Shown one piece after another: positions 51,671-60,419 of a stretch of 64,000 nt of DNA. Within the stretch, counting starts at the first letter, position 1, and each line of letters begins with the position of its first letter. A program made the translations under genes and the position numbers. The DNA is from Streptomyces fumigatiscleroticus. Lineage in GTDB: Bacteria; Actinomycetota; Actinomycetes; Streptomycetales; Streptomycetaceae. Location of the stretch: the NCBI RefSeq assembly GCF_014647975.1, contig NZ_BMQF01000001.1, positions 124,001-188,000 of the forward strand, given 5' to 3'. A model generated the notes under the pieces. It did no database searches, had not been told where the DNA came from, and saw only the letters and a list, made by a program, of their open reading frames with translations.

Positions 51671-52417
51671 TTGAACTTCGCATCCCCGCCGTCCGGTCGC
51701 GGCACGCGCCTGCGCTTCCGGCACGCGGACGCGGTCCGGTCCGATCACCCCGGGCTCAGCGCCGGCGCCCTGTACGCCACCGGTGTCGGTGCCGACGCCG
51801 ACGTCGGCGAGGCCACCGCCGTGTACACCACCCGCGCCTCGGCCCGGCTCGCCGGGGCGGCCGAAGGCACGTTCCCCGAAGTGCTGGCCTGGCGGAGGGC
51901 CTTCTCCCGGATGGGACTGAGGCCGACGCAGTACCGGTGTGCCTCGGAGTCACTGCTGCGGCGGCTGAGGAAGGAGGGGTCGCTGCCGCGTATCCATCCG
52001 GTGGTGGATCTGTGCAACGCCGTGTCGGCCGCCTACGCGGTCCCGGTCGCGGCCATCGACGCCGACCGCATCACCGGCCCGCTGCTTCAGGTGTGTCACG
52101 CCCGCGGCGACGAGGAGTACACGACCTTCGGCGGCGGCACCGAGCACCCCGCACCCGGCGAGGTGACCTACGCCGACTCCGCCGGACGGGCGCACGCCCG
52201 CCGCTGGGTCCACCGGCAGAGCGGCCACTCGGCGGTCGGCGAGCACACCGGCCGGGTCCTCGTGGTGGCCGAGGCCCTGCACGACGGCGGCGCGGAGCTG
52301 ATGCCGCAGGTGCTGAAGACGATCGCCGAGGAGCTGACCGCGCACTGGCCGGCCGCCGTGACGGAAGCAGCCGTTCTCACTCCGGACGCACCGGAGTTCG
52401 TCTTCGGCGGCCCATGA
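51671..52417 (+). CDS. B3/B4 tRNA-binding-domain protein
   Basis: A 248-residue free-standing B3/B4 domain, the fold found as the editing module of phenylalanyl-tRNA synthetase beta. Marks: FPEVLAWRRAFSRMGLRPTQ, RCASESLLRRLRKEGSLPRI, PVVDLCNAVSAAYAVPVAAI and GEVTYADSAGRAHARRW. Stand-alone copies are thought to deacylate mischarged tRNA or bind aminoacyl ligands; the substrate is unknown. TTG 51671 has GGAGG five bases upstream; an in-frame start at 51605 has none. The next gene begins five bases after the stop, so it is coupled to the MocR regulator. Confidence 0.82.
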   Translation: MNFASPPSGRGTRLRFRHADAVRSDHPGLSAGALYATGVGADADVGEATAVYTTRASARLAGAAEGTFPEVLAWRRAFSRMGLRPTQYRCASESLLRRLRKEGSLPRIHPVVDLCNAVSAAYAVPVAAIDADRITGPLLQVCHARGDEEYTTFGGGTEHPAPGEVTYADSAGRAHARRWVHRQSGHSAVGEHTGRVLVVAEALHDGGAELMPQVLKTIAEELTAHWPAAVTEAAVLTPDAPEFVFGGP

Positions 52418-52421
52418 CAGC

Positions 52422-53969
52422 ATGAGCACGGTGAACGAGGGGGAAAAGGCACCGGCGCACGGCGGTCACCCGGCCCGCGGCTCCGACTTCCTTCAGCTGG
52501 ACGCCGGTGACGCGCCCGCCGGCGGCAAGGCGGACTGGCTGGCCCGCCGGCTGCGGCAGGCGGTGGCCGACGGCCGGCTGACGGTGGGCAGCAGGCTGCC
52601 GCCCACCCGGGTGCTCGCCGCCGAACTGCGCGTCTCCCGGGGGGTGGTGACCGAGGCCTACCGGCGGCTGGCCGAGGAGGGCCATGTCCAGGGGCGGCGG
52701 CGGGGCGGCACGGTGGTGGTCGCGGCGCTCCCCGTACCGCCGGCAGCAGCCCGCGGCACCGGCTCGCCCCCGGGACCGGTCCCGGCGCCCGCCGGCCGGA
52801 GCGCACCCGGCGCGCTGTTCGCCGGCGAACCGGGCCCGGACGTCTTCGACGCCCTGCGCGCCGCCCCCGCCCGCGTCGACTTCACCCCCGGCCGGCCCGA
52901 CCTCGCCGCGTTCCCCCGCACCGCCTGGCTCCGTGCCGAACGGGCCGTGCTCGCCGAGCTGTCCGCCGAGGACCTCGGCTACGGCGACCCCCGCGGGGAC
53001 CGTCGGCTGCGCCGGGCCGTGGCCGGCTGGCTGGCCTGGAACCGGGGCATCCGGGTGGAGCCGGACGACGTACTGATCGTCGCGGGCACCGCCCAGGCGC
53101 TCACCCTGCTCCAGCCCGTCCTGCGGGCGGACGGCATCACCGGCGTCGCCGTGGAGGACCCCGGCTCGCTCGGCGCCCGCCAGCATCTGCGCCACGGCGG
53201 TCTGGCCACCGTGCCGGTGCCGGTCGACGACCACGGCATGCGGGTCGGCGCGCTGCGCGCGACCGGCGCCCGCGCGGTACTGCTGACGCCCGCCCACCAG
53301 TTCCCCACCGGCGTGGTGACCAGCGGCGAGCGCCGCCGTGAGCTGCTGCGCTGGGCGGAGGACGGCGGACTGATCGTGGAGGACGACTACGACGCGGAGC
53401 ACCGCTACGACCGGCCGCCGGTGCCCGCGCTGCGCGCGCTGCTGCCCGATCGGGTCTGTTATCTGGGCAGCGTGTCCAAGCTGCTCGCGCCCGCGCTGCG
53501 GATCGGCTGGATGGTGCCGCCGCCCCGCTACCGCGACGCGCTGATCGAGGCCAAACGCTTCACCGATCTCGGCAACGCCGTACTGCCGCAGCTGGTCCTC
53601 GCCCGGCTGATGGAGTCGGGCGACCTGGAGCGGCAGCTGCGGCTGCTGCGCGGCCGGCACCGCCGGCGCCGCGACGCGATGATCGACGCGATCGCCGGGC
53701 AGCTGCCGGGCGCGGTCGTGCACGGCGCGGCGGCCGGCCTGCACCTGACCCTCACCTATGCGCCCGAGGTGCCCGACACCGAGCTGGCCGCCGCCGCGCT
53801 CGCCCGGGGGGTCAAGTGCCAGCCGCTGTCGTGGCACCGGCAGCTGCCCGGCCGCCCCGGCCTCGTCCTGGGCTACGCCGCCACCCCGCCCGGTGTCATC
53901 GGCGACGGGGTGGCGGCGATCGGCGAGGCCCTGCGTGAGCTGGCCCGCGCCTGGCGGCCCCCGTCATGA
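52422..53969 (+). CDS. MocR-type GntR regulator with aminotransferase domain
   Basis: A 515-residue two-domain regulator. Residues 35-105: GntR winged helix, WLARRLRQAVADGRLTVGSR, LPPTRVLAAELRVSRGVVTE and YRRLAEEGHVQGRR. Residues 150-510: fold-type I aminotransferase with YGDPRGDRRLRRAVAGWLAW, AGTAQALTLLQPVLR, VEDDYDAEHRYDR and the PLP lysine in GSVSKLLAPALRIGW. Relatives such as PdxR and GabR sense PLP or amino acids. The partner gene here may be the B3/B4 protein, five bases upstream. It converges with the phosphatase gene and their stop codons touch (TCATGA). Confidence 0.9.
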   Translation: MSTVNEGEKAPAHGGHPARGSDFLQLDAGDAPAGGKADWLARRLRQAVADGRLTVGSRLPPTRVLAAELRVSRGVVTEAYRRLAEEGHVQGRRRGGTVVVAALPVPPAAARGTGSPPGPVPAPAGRSAPGALFAGEPGPDVFDALRAAPARVDFTPGRPDLAAFPRTAWLRAERAVLAELSAEDLGYGDPRGDRRLRRAVAGWLAWNRGIRVEPDDVLIVAGTAQALTLLQPVLRADGITGVAVEDPGSLGARQHLRHGGLATVPVPVDDHGMRVGALRATGARAVLLTPAHQFPTGVVTSGERRRELLRWAEDGGLIVEDDYDAEHRYDRPPVPALRALLPDRVCYLGSVSKLLAPALRIGWMVPPPRYRDALIEAKRFTDLGNAVLPQLVLARLMESGDLERQLRLLRGRHRRRRDAMIDAIAGQLPGAVVHGAAAGLHLTLTYAPEVPDTELAAAALARGVKCQPLSWHRQLPGRPGLVLGYAATPPGVIGDGVAAIGEALRELARAWRPPS

Positions 53970-55685
53970 CCCCTCGGGCGTGCGCAGTGCGAGCAGGGCG
54001 ACGTCGTCGTCGTTGTCGGCCGGGCGGGTGCGGTCCAGCAGCTGGTCGGTGAAGGAGTCCAGGGGGCGGCGGGCCAGGGACGCGGCATGCCGGCGCAGCC
54101 GCTCCAGGCCCTCGTCGAGGGAACGGCCGGGAGACTCGATCAGGCCGTCGGTGTAGAGGACGAGGGTGCTGCCGGGCGGCAGTGCGGCCGTCGCGTCGGG
54201 GCGGGCCCGCCGCAAGCCGGTGCCCAGCAGGATGCCGTGGCCGTCGGTGAGGTAGCGGGTCAGCCCGGTGCGGGTGACCAGGAGCGGGGGCGGATGGCCC
54301 GCGTTGGTCCAGGACAGCTCGTACCGTCCGTCCCCGCTCGCGGTCATCCGCGCGAACACCATGGTCGCCATGGGAACCTCGGTGATGTGCGCGACCGCCT
54401 GGTCGAGCCGTTCGACGATCCGGCTGGGCGGTTCCTGCTGGGACCAGGCGTAGGCGCGGAGCATGTTGCGCACCTGTGCCATGCCGGCCGCGGCGTCCAG
54501 ATCGTGTCCGACCACGTCACCCACGGCCAGAGCGGTGGCGCCGTCGGACAGGGTGAAGGCGTCGTACCAGTCACCGCCGACATGGGAGGCGTCCGGTGCG
54601 GGCAGATACCGGACGGTCAGCCCCATCCCCGGCACCCGCGGCATCTGGGGCAGCAGATGGCGTTGCATGGTCTCGGCGACCTTGCGCTGCCGCTGGTAGA
54701 GGCGGGCGTTGTCCAGGGCCAGCCCGGCACGGCGGGCGATGTCCTCCAGCAGCGCCACATCGGCGAAGGTGAACTCCTCCGGCCGTTCCGAGCGGCCGAG
54801 GGTGAGCGCCCCCAGCACCTCGCGTGTGCTGCGGATCGGGGCGATGGCCGCCGAGTGGATGCCGGTGGCCTCGAAGAGACGGCGCTGTTCGACCGCGATG
54901 CCGGAATCGGGCGGTCCCTGGTAGGTCTTGGGGCCGGCCAGGGCGGAGGCGACGCCCCGCAGCGCCCGGGACAGGGGCATCGACGACTCCTCGGGCACCG
55001 GCGGCATCGGCCCCTGGAGATCCTCACGGGCCTGGAGGGTTCCCCGTACGGCATGGACGACGGCGACGCGCCCCACCTCGCCGCGTGCGACGAACAGATC
55101 GATGACGGCCCAGTCCGCCAGCCGGGGCACCACCAGCTCGACCAGCCGGCGCAGCGCCTCGTCGACGTCCAGGGTGGAGGTCAGCTGGGTGGTCGTCTCG
55201 GCCAGCAGGGCCAGCCGTTCCAGTTGCGGCAGCGGCCCGCCGGCCCGCGTGGCGCCGGTGCGGACCGGTTCGGGCCGGTCGGCGGGGTGGAAGAGCACCA
55301 GTGTGCCCCGGTGACCGCCGCCGAGGCGGTAGGGGGTGATCAGCCAGGAGACGGGCAGCAGGGAGCCGTCGCCCCGTTCGAAGAAGTCCCGCTCGGCCTG
55401 GGCCGTTCCTCCGGCGTGGAACACCTGGCGCATGCCGCACTGGGTCCTGGGCATCGGCTCGCCCCGGGAGGTGCGGTGCAGCAGGTCGTGCGCGTCGTGC
55501 CTGAGGAGTTCGCGGGCGGGGCGGGCCAGCAACTGCTCGGCGCGGGGGTTCGCGGCGACGATGCAGCCCCGCTCGTCCACGACGTAGGCCCCGGTGCCCA
55601 GCGCGCCCAGCGCGGCGGCGAGCCCGTCCGGGACGTCCTGCGCGGGGTCCCGCCCGTCGGCGTCGGCGTTCTCCGGCTCCGTCAC
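53964..55685 (-). CDS. PAS-GAF-PP2C (SpoIIE/RsbU-type) phosphatase
   Basis: A 573-residue signalling phosphatase. Residues 15-130: PAS (ALGTGAYVVDERGCIVAANP and following). Residues 150-330: GAF (LALLAETTTQLTSTLDVDEA through ARRAGLALDNARLYQ). Residues 345-570: SpoIIE/PP2C with metal Asp in HVGGDWYDAF, VGDVVGHDLDAAAGMAQVRN, TNAGHPPPLL and ADNDDDVALL. Such enzymes dephosphorylate anti-anti-sigma factors, often in partnership with RsbW-like ATPases. GTG 55685 follows GGAGGAG by eight bases. Its input signal is unknown. It is a single gene. Confidence 0.9.
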   Translation of the reverse strand: MTEPENADADGRDPAQDVPDGLAAALGALGTGAYVVDERGCIVAANPRAEQLLARPARELLRHDAHDLLHRTSRGEPMPRTQCGMRQVFHAGGTAQAERDFFERGDGSLLPVSWLITPYRLGGGHRGTLVLFHPADRPEPVRTGATRAGGPLPQLERLALLAETTTQLTSTLDVDEALRRLVELVVPRLADWAVIDLFVARGEVGRVAVVHAVRGTLQAREDLQGPMPPVPEESSMPLSRALRGVASALAGPKTYQGPPDSGIAVEQRRLFEATGIHSAAIAPIRSTREVLGALTLGRSERPEEFTFADVALLEDIARRAGLALDNARLYQRQRKVAETMQRHLLPQMPRVPGMGLTVRYLPAPDASHVGGDWYDAFTLSDGATALAVGDVVGHDLDAAAGMAQVRNMLRAYAWSQQEPPSRIVERLDQAVAHITEVPMATMVFARMTASGDGRYELSWTNAGHPPPLLVTRTGLTRYLTDGHGILLGTGLRRARPDATAALPPGSTLVLYTDGLIESPGRSLDEGLERLRRHAASLARRPLDSFTDQLLDRTRPADNDDDVALLALRTPEGS

Positions 55686-56076
55686 GTCTTCGCTCCTCCG
55701 GTCGCATCGGCGCCACAGCCCACAGCTCGGTCGGGCGGTGGTCATCGGAGCCGACCCTGCGCTCGAAAATACCGGGCGCCGCGGCAGGGTCGCGAGACGT
55801 GTCCCGGCTCCCACCGGCGCCGTGCGGTACGGGGCACGGAACGCGCTGGGAGCCGGGAGAGGTGAGCCGCGGCCCGGCTGCTTCCGCCGGTGGCCGGCCG
55901 CCTGCGCCACCCACGCGACGAAGGGGTCCGCGTCCTGGCCGGCGCCGTGCCCGGTGTCATCCGCCTCGGCGCCAAGGCTCCGGCACCTCCCTGACGGTCG
56001 TCGGCGATCCCGCCCTCGCGCTGGAGAGCCTGGGCGACCACGTGGACACCCGTTTCCCCTGGAACCTGTGCCGCGC
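55686..56076. other. 391-bp gap, no gene recognised
   Basis: Between the phosphatase start and the P450 stop. A plus-strand stretch with coding-like composition (reading VVGDPALALESLGDHVDTRF at about 55990-56060) has no start and no family I recognise; it could be a relic. No clear promoter or terminator was identified. Confidence 0.45.
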
Positions 56077-57273
56077 CTACCGGCGGACACGTACGGGCAG
56101 GCTCCGCGGACCGCGGATCATCATCCCCGGGCGCCAGGTGATCGCCGCCGGGTGGATGTCCAGGGTCAGATCGGCACAGCGTTCCAGCAGTGTCCTGATG
56201 GCGATGCGCGCCTCCAGGCGGGCCAGCGGGGCCCCCAGGCAGTAGTGGATGCCGTGGCCGAACGCCACATGGCCGCGGGCGTCGCGGGAGATGTCGAAGC
56301 GGTCGGCCGAGGGGAAGCGCGCGGGATCGCGATTGGCGTCGGCCATGGCGACGAGGACCAGTTCGCCGCCGCCGGGGATGACCGTGCCGCCGATCTCCAC
56401 CGGGTCGACGGTGAAGCGGAACGTCGGGGTCTCCACCGGGCCGTCGTAGCGCAGCATCTCCTCCACGGCGGCGTCGACAAGGCTCGGGTCCGCGCGCAGG
56501 GCGGCCAGTTGGTCGGGGTGGGTGAGCAGCGCGAGGACGCCGTTGGAGATCAGGTTCACGGTGGTCTCGTGGCCGGCGACGAGCAGCAGCCACGCCATGC
56601 CGACGAGCTCCTCGTGGGAGAGCCGGTCGCCGTCCTCGCCCGCGCCGTGGATCAGCGCGCTCATGAGGTCGTCGCCGGGCCGCTGCCGCTTGCCCTCGAC
56701 CAGTTCCTCGATGTACCGCGCCATCGAGGCCGCCGCGGCCTTGCGGACGCCGGGGTCGGTGGCGCCGAGCGCGTCGTTCGACCAGGTTCTGAAGGAGTCG
56801 CGGTCCAGGTCCGGAACGCCCAGGAGTTCGCAGATCACGGAGATGGGCAGCGGGAAGGACAGCGCCTGGACGAGGTCGGCGCGTCCGTCGGGGGCGGTGA
56901 GCATCCGGTCCAGGAGCGCGTCGGCCGTCTTCTGGATGCGCGGGGCGAGTTCCTCCACGCGGCGCGCGGTGAACTCCTGGGCGACCAGCTTGCGCAGTCG
57001 TGTGTGGTCCGGCGGGTCGGCCCGGAGCATATGGGGGCCGGAGGAGACGGCGGCCAGCGGCAGGGAGGGGGACGCCCTGCTCCAGTCCTTGGAGAGTCGG
57101 GGGTCCGCCAGCGCGGCGCGGCCGGCCTCGTACCCGACGACGAGCCAGGCCTGTGCGCCTCCCTCCGGCATCCGGACGCGGTGCACGGGGCCCTGGGCCC
57201 GTAACCGGGCGTACACCGGATAGGGATCGCGGGTGAAGGACTCACCGAGCGCGGCGAGGTCGACGATGCTCAT
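56077..57273 (-). CDS. Cytochrome P450 (bacterial class I)
   Basis: A 398-residue P450 of normal length. Landmarks: DPPDHTRLRKLVAQEF (85-100), I-helix AGHETT (233-238) with the acid/alcohol pair, ExxR 272-275, and heme loop FGHGIHYCLGAP with Cys345. It resembles CYP105/CYP107-like enzymes that hydroxylate secondary metabolites or xenobiotics. No ferredoxin gene is adjacent. ATG 57273 is preceded by an AGGAAG run about ten bases away. It is clearly distinct from the P450 half of the LuxC fusion. Its neighbours give no hint about substrate. Confidence 0.92.
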   Translation of the reverse strand: MSIVDLAALGESFTRDPYPVYARLRAQGPVHRVRMPEGGAQAWLVVGYEAGRAALADPRLSKDWSRASPSLPLAAVSSGPHMLRADPPDHTRLRKLVAQEFTARRVEELAPRIQKTADALLDRMLTAPDGRADLVQALSFPLPISVICELLGVPDLDRDSFRTWSNDALGATDPGVRKAAAASMARYIEELVEGKRQRPGDDLMSALIHGAGEDGDRLSHEELVGMAWLLLVAGHETTVNLISNGVLALLTHPDQLAALRADPSLVDAAVEEMLRYDGPVETPTFRFTVDPVEIGGTVIPGGGELVLVAMADANRDPARFPSADRFDISRDARGHVAFGHGIHYCLGAPLARLEARIAIRTLLERCADLTLDIHPAAITWRPGMMIRGPRSLPVRVRR

Positions 57274-57663
57274 GGGGCACCCACTTCCTGGTAGGGACCG
57301 ACGTCCGGCCGGGGACGCCGTGCCCGCCCGGCCGGGGCCGGACGGGCGTGGGCGTCGTGCCCGAGGAGAGGCGGGGCGCCGCCGACTCCCGCGTCCGGTA
57401 GTGGTCCGCCCCCTCGGATCAGCACCTGACCGCCCGCCGACTGTAACCCGGCCCGCGACCGGTGCGGACCCGTTCTCCGACAGGGCCACGGAACTGCCCT
57501 GGCCGGGGAGTCGGCCCCAGGCCGTCGGAGGAACGGCTGTCGGCCGGCACCCGGCCGGAGGAGCCTCCGGGCCGGACCGGGGAACAGCGGGGCCGGCGCG
57601 GTGGGGCCCGGGTGATGCACGGCCCGCCTCCGGCGGGAGGGACGCGCGGGCCCTGCCGGTGTG
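57274..57663. other. 390-bp gap, no gene recognised
   Basis: Between the P450 start and the lyase-like lipoprotein stop. Very GC-rich with open frames on both strands, none with a start, ribosome site or natural-looking protein. Probably untranslated spacing and a promoter region for the P450 gene. Confidence 0.5.
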
Positions 57664-58551
57664 TCAGGTGCGGCGCAGCGGGCCGATGGGCCGGTGGGAG
57701 ACGGCGAAGGCCGCGAAGTCCGCGTGGCCCGAGCGCGGGGTCGCCCAGGTCGGGTCGCTGCCGCCGAAGAAGGTGGAGAAGAAGACACCCTCGATCTTCA
57801 GGCTGCCGACGGTGCGGAACTCCAGGTCGTCGCGGTGCAGTACCCGCTTGCCGTCGAGCAGTACCTCCACCGAGCCGTCGGAGGAGCCCGGAGTGTTGAG
57901 GGTGACCGCCTGTTCCACGCAGGTCCAGCGGTCGGTGGGCCAGCGCCAGTTGCCGCGGCCGAGGGAGGTGCCGTGCTCGACGGAGGTGGGCAGGTAGGCG
58001 TACACCTCGCCCTGGCCGCCGCGCCGCCACATGTAGCGGGTGGACAGGCCGTTCTCCCCGTCGGGGATCCGGCGGCCGCCGGTGACGTCGCCGCCGTACA
58101 GGCCGGGCAGCTTGCCGCCCTTCACGAAGTCGAAGCCCTTGGGGAAGCGCAGGTAGTAGCGCAGGTGGAGGGAGTCCGCGGGGCCGGAGCGCAGCGGGAG
58201 ATAGAGCTGGGCGCCGCCCTCGGGCCGGTTCCAGCGGCGGGCCACGGTCGGGCTGGCCGAGCGGGCCGGATAACGCACGCGCAGGACGCGGCCGACCAGG
58301 GGGTCCTTCGCCGGCAGCAGGTGGATCCGCTCGATACCGAAGGAGCCCCTTTTGCGGGTGGCCAGACGGGAGCCGAAGAAATGGGCGAGGGCCGCCGAGT
58401 TCCAGCGCAGCGCCGGTCCCTCGTCGGGCGGCGGCTGGTGCGGGCTGCTGGGCGCCGGGCGGGGGGAGTCGTCCTTGTCGTCGGAGCACGAGACGAGGAG
58501 CTGGGCCGCCATGACGGCCGCGCCCGCCGCGATGAAGTTCCTCCTGCGCAT
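57664..58551 (-). CDS. Lipoprotein resembling polysaccharide lyase family 14
   Basis: A 295-residue exported lipoprotein. The N-terminus MRRRNFIAAG...LLVSC combines a twin-Arg-like start with a lipobox, so the mature Cys is at about 22. A Ser/Pro-rich linker follows. The rest is a beta-jelly-roll-like domain with LRYYLRFPKGFDFVKGGKLP, RRIPDGENGLSTRYMWRRGG, VYAYLP, GNWRWPTDRWTCVEQ and a SVEVLLDGK strand, the pattern of PL14-type alginate/glucuronate lyases. In this cluster it may trim or release the uronic-acid polymer at the cell surface. It is the last gene of the minus-strand set, after a strong hairpin. Confidence 0.7.
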   Translation of the reverse strand: MRRRNFIAAGAAVMAAQLLVSCSDDKDDSPRPAPSSPHQPPPDEGPALRWNSAALAHFFGSRLATRKRGSFGIERIHLLPAKDPLVGRVLRVRYPARSASPTVARRWNRPEGGAQLYLPLRSGPADSLHLRYYLRFPKGFDFVKGGKLPGLYGGDVTGGRRIPDGENGLSTRYMWRRGGQGEVYAYLPTSVEHGTSLGRGNWRWPTDRWTCVEQAVTLNTPGSSDGSVEVLLDGKRVLHRDDLEFRTVGSLKIEGVFFSTFFGGSDPTWATPRSGHADFAAFAVSHRPIGPLRRT

Positions 58552-58584
58552 GGGGTCTGCTCCTGTCCTTCGGGGGACGGTCGG

Positions 58585-58621
58585 CCGGCCGCCCCGCCCA
58601 CCGCTCCGGCGGGGCGGCCGG
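58585..58621 (-). terminator. 14-bp-stem hairpin between epimerase-like and lyase-like genes
   Basis: CCGGCCGCCCCGCC (58585-58598) pairs perfectly with GGCGGGGCGGCCGG (58608-58621) over a 9-base loop. It starts a few bases after the stop of the epimerase-like gene and 34 bases before the lyase-like ATG. It may terminate partly and so reduce lyase expression relative to the upstream genes. Confidence 0.65.
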
Positions 58622-58624
58622 TGG

Positions 58625-60346
58625 TCACGCGGCTGAGATGCGGTAGCTGACCGGCGAGGAGCTGCTCGACCGGGCGCTGAAGGTGACGACGCCGTCGGCG
58701 TCCGCCGTGCCGGTGGCGACGGTACGGCCGTCCGCGGTGAGCTTGTACGCCGCGCCGGGGGTGAGGCCCTCGGCGCTGAAGGCCGCGGAGCTGTACGCGT
58801 CGAGCCGGACCGAGACGGCGCCCGACAGACTGCGGAAGGTGATGCCGCCGGGCGTGGTGGCGTCGCCCCTGACGGTGTAGGTGAGCGAGGCGGGCGCGGT
58901 GCCGCCGTCGATGACCGTGCCCGTCGTCCGCTGGGTCAGGGGCCCGGAGCCGAACGTGCCGGTGAAGGTGTTCCCCGTGAAGGTGAGGTCGTCGCTGTCG
59001 TTGAGCCGTACGGCGTCGCCCGCGGCGCCGTCGAAGGTGTTGCCGGAGAATGCCAGCCTGCCGGGGCGGCCCGTGGTGTTGGTGTACGCGGGGGCGTCGG
59101 AGCCCCGGTAGGTGAAGACGGCGTGGGCGCCGCTGTCGGTGACGGTGTTGTCCGAGGTGGTGATGGCGGTGGAGCCGACGCTGTAGCGCAGTCCGTACTC
59201 CGCCCGCTCGATCCGGTTGCCGGTGATGGTGTCGTCGCTGCTGTCGAAGACCGCGATACCGGCGCCGTTGGGGTGGTCGTGGACATGGTTGTCCCGGACG
59301 ACGGTGTCGGTGACCCCGCGGTGCAGCATGATGCCGTGCACCTGGTTGTCGGAGGGGTCGTCGTCGCCCGGCGGCACGTACGGCGGCACACCGTTGTGGT
59401 CGACCTCGTTGCCGACGATCTCCAGGTGGTCGCAGCGCTGCGAGCAGATGATCCCGTGCGTGCCGTTGTGGTGGGCGTGGTTGCCGGTGATCGTCAGGTG
59501 GTCGGAGTCGTCGTGCGGGTCGAGTCCGTACATCACGTTGTGGTCGTACTCGTTGCCGCTGAAGGTCATGCCGTAGGCGCCGAAGGTGTACGTGCCCATG
59601 TAGTTGTCGTGGAAGCGGCTGTTCGTCTGCGAGCCGCGCACCTTCAGCCGGTCGCAGACGTCCTGGGTGTCGACGCCGCAGCCGCGCGCCTTGTAGGCGA
59701 CGCCGTAGCTCTCGGCCGCGTAGTAGCCGAGGTGGCCCAGGTCGCTGTCCTTGATGTCCATGCGCGACTCGCGGGCCGTGCCGTCGGCGTCGAGATAGGA
59801 CAGGGCGCGGACGAAGGCGCGTCCGCGTCCGGTGCCTGAGACAAAGGGGTCGGTGTCCGGCCCGTTCGCCGCGTCGTCCCAGGAGGTGATGGTCACGCCC
59901 TCGATGTCGATGGTCCCGTACTGCGCGGTGATGCTGCTGACGTGCAGCGGGTCGTTGTCGGCGAGGCTGCGCAGCCGCAGGGTGTCCACGTCGCCGCCCG
60001 CGCCGGTGCCGTGCAGGCGCAGGGTCGCACCGTTCTGGACGACCACGTTGGCGTTGAGCTGCCACACGCCGTCGGTGCTGTCGGTCCGGGTGAGCGGGGC
60101 GGACGGGCACAGCTGGAGGATGCTCGACGGGGTGTTGGTGCCCGAGGTCAGGTACAGGGTGTTGGTGCTGGAGGCGTAGCGGATCTGGCCGGTGCAGGCC
60201 GCGGCGTGCGCCGGCGGGGCGAGGAGGACGGTCGTCCCGGTCAGGAGCGCCGCCGCGCACAGGGTGCTCGTCCAGCCGCCGCGGCCGGTGCTCGTCCAGC
60301 CGCCGCGGCCGGGCCGTGAGCGAGGCGGAGGTGACGGAACGGTCAT
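58625..60346 (-). CDS. Secreted beta-helix protein with mannuronan C5-epimerase signature
   Basis: A 573-residue exported protein. Signal peptide about 1-49 (Arg/Gly-rich start with a duplicated GRGGWTST, then AAALLTGTTVLLAPPAHA). Residues 100-470 are right-handed parallel beta-helix repeats (ITGNHAHHNGTHGI, VRDNHVHDHPNGAGI and others). Residues 273-280 read YGLDPHDD, matching the YG(F/I)DPHD(D/E) active-site signature of AlgG/AlgE alginate C5-epimerases, followed by GIICSQRCDHLEIVGN as in AlgG. The C-terminal 90 residues look like an Ig-type beta domain. It likely epimerises uronic acids in the polymer made by the cluster's GT2 enzyme. ATG 60346 follows AGGAG by seven bases. Confidence 0.78.
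   Translation of the reverse strand: MTVPSPPPRSRPGRGGWTSTGRGGWTSTLCAAALLTGTTVLLAPPAHAAACTGQIRYASSTNTLYLTSGTNTPSSILQLCPSAPLTRTDSTDGVWQLNANVVVQNGATLRLHGTGAGGDVDTLRLRSLADNDPLHVSSITAQYGTIDIEGVTITSWDDAANGPDTDPFVSGTGRGRAFVRALSYLDADGTARESRMDIKDSDLGHLGYYAAESYGVAYKARGCGVDTQDVCDRLKVRGSQTNSRFHDNYMGTYTFGAYGMTFSGNEYDHNVMYGLDPHDDSDHLTITGNHAHHNGTHGIICSQRCDHLEIVGNEVDHNGVPPYVPPGDDDPSDNQVHGIMLHRGVTDTVVRDNHVHDHPNGAGIAVFDSSDDTITGNRIERAEYGLRYSVGSTAITTSDNTVTDSGAHAVFTYRGSDAPAYTNTTGRPGRLAFSGNTFDGAAGDAVRLNDSDDLTFTGNTFTGTFGSGPLTQRTTGTVIDGGTAPASLTYTVRGDATTPGGITFRSLSGAVSVRLDAYSSAAFSAEGLTPGAAYKLTADGRTVATGTADADGVVTFSARSSSSSPVSYRISAA
60264..60311 (-). repeat. 24-bp perfect tandem duplication in signal-peptide region
   Basis: Two exact head-to-tail 24-bp copies (60264-60287, 60288-60311) encode a repeated GRGGWTST in the N-region of the epimerase-like protein's signal peptide. 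It looks recent, as the copies are identical. Confidence 0.9.
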
Positions 60347-60419
60347 GGTGCGACTCCTGTTTCGTCTGAGGTGGGAGGTGCGCGGCAGGGGAAACCCGGG
60401 ACGCGGCTGCGTCCGGGCG

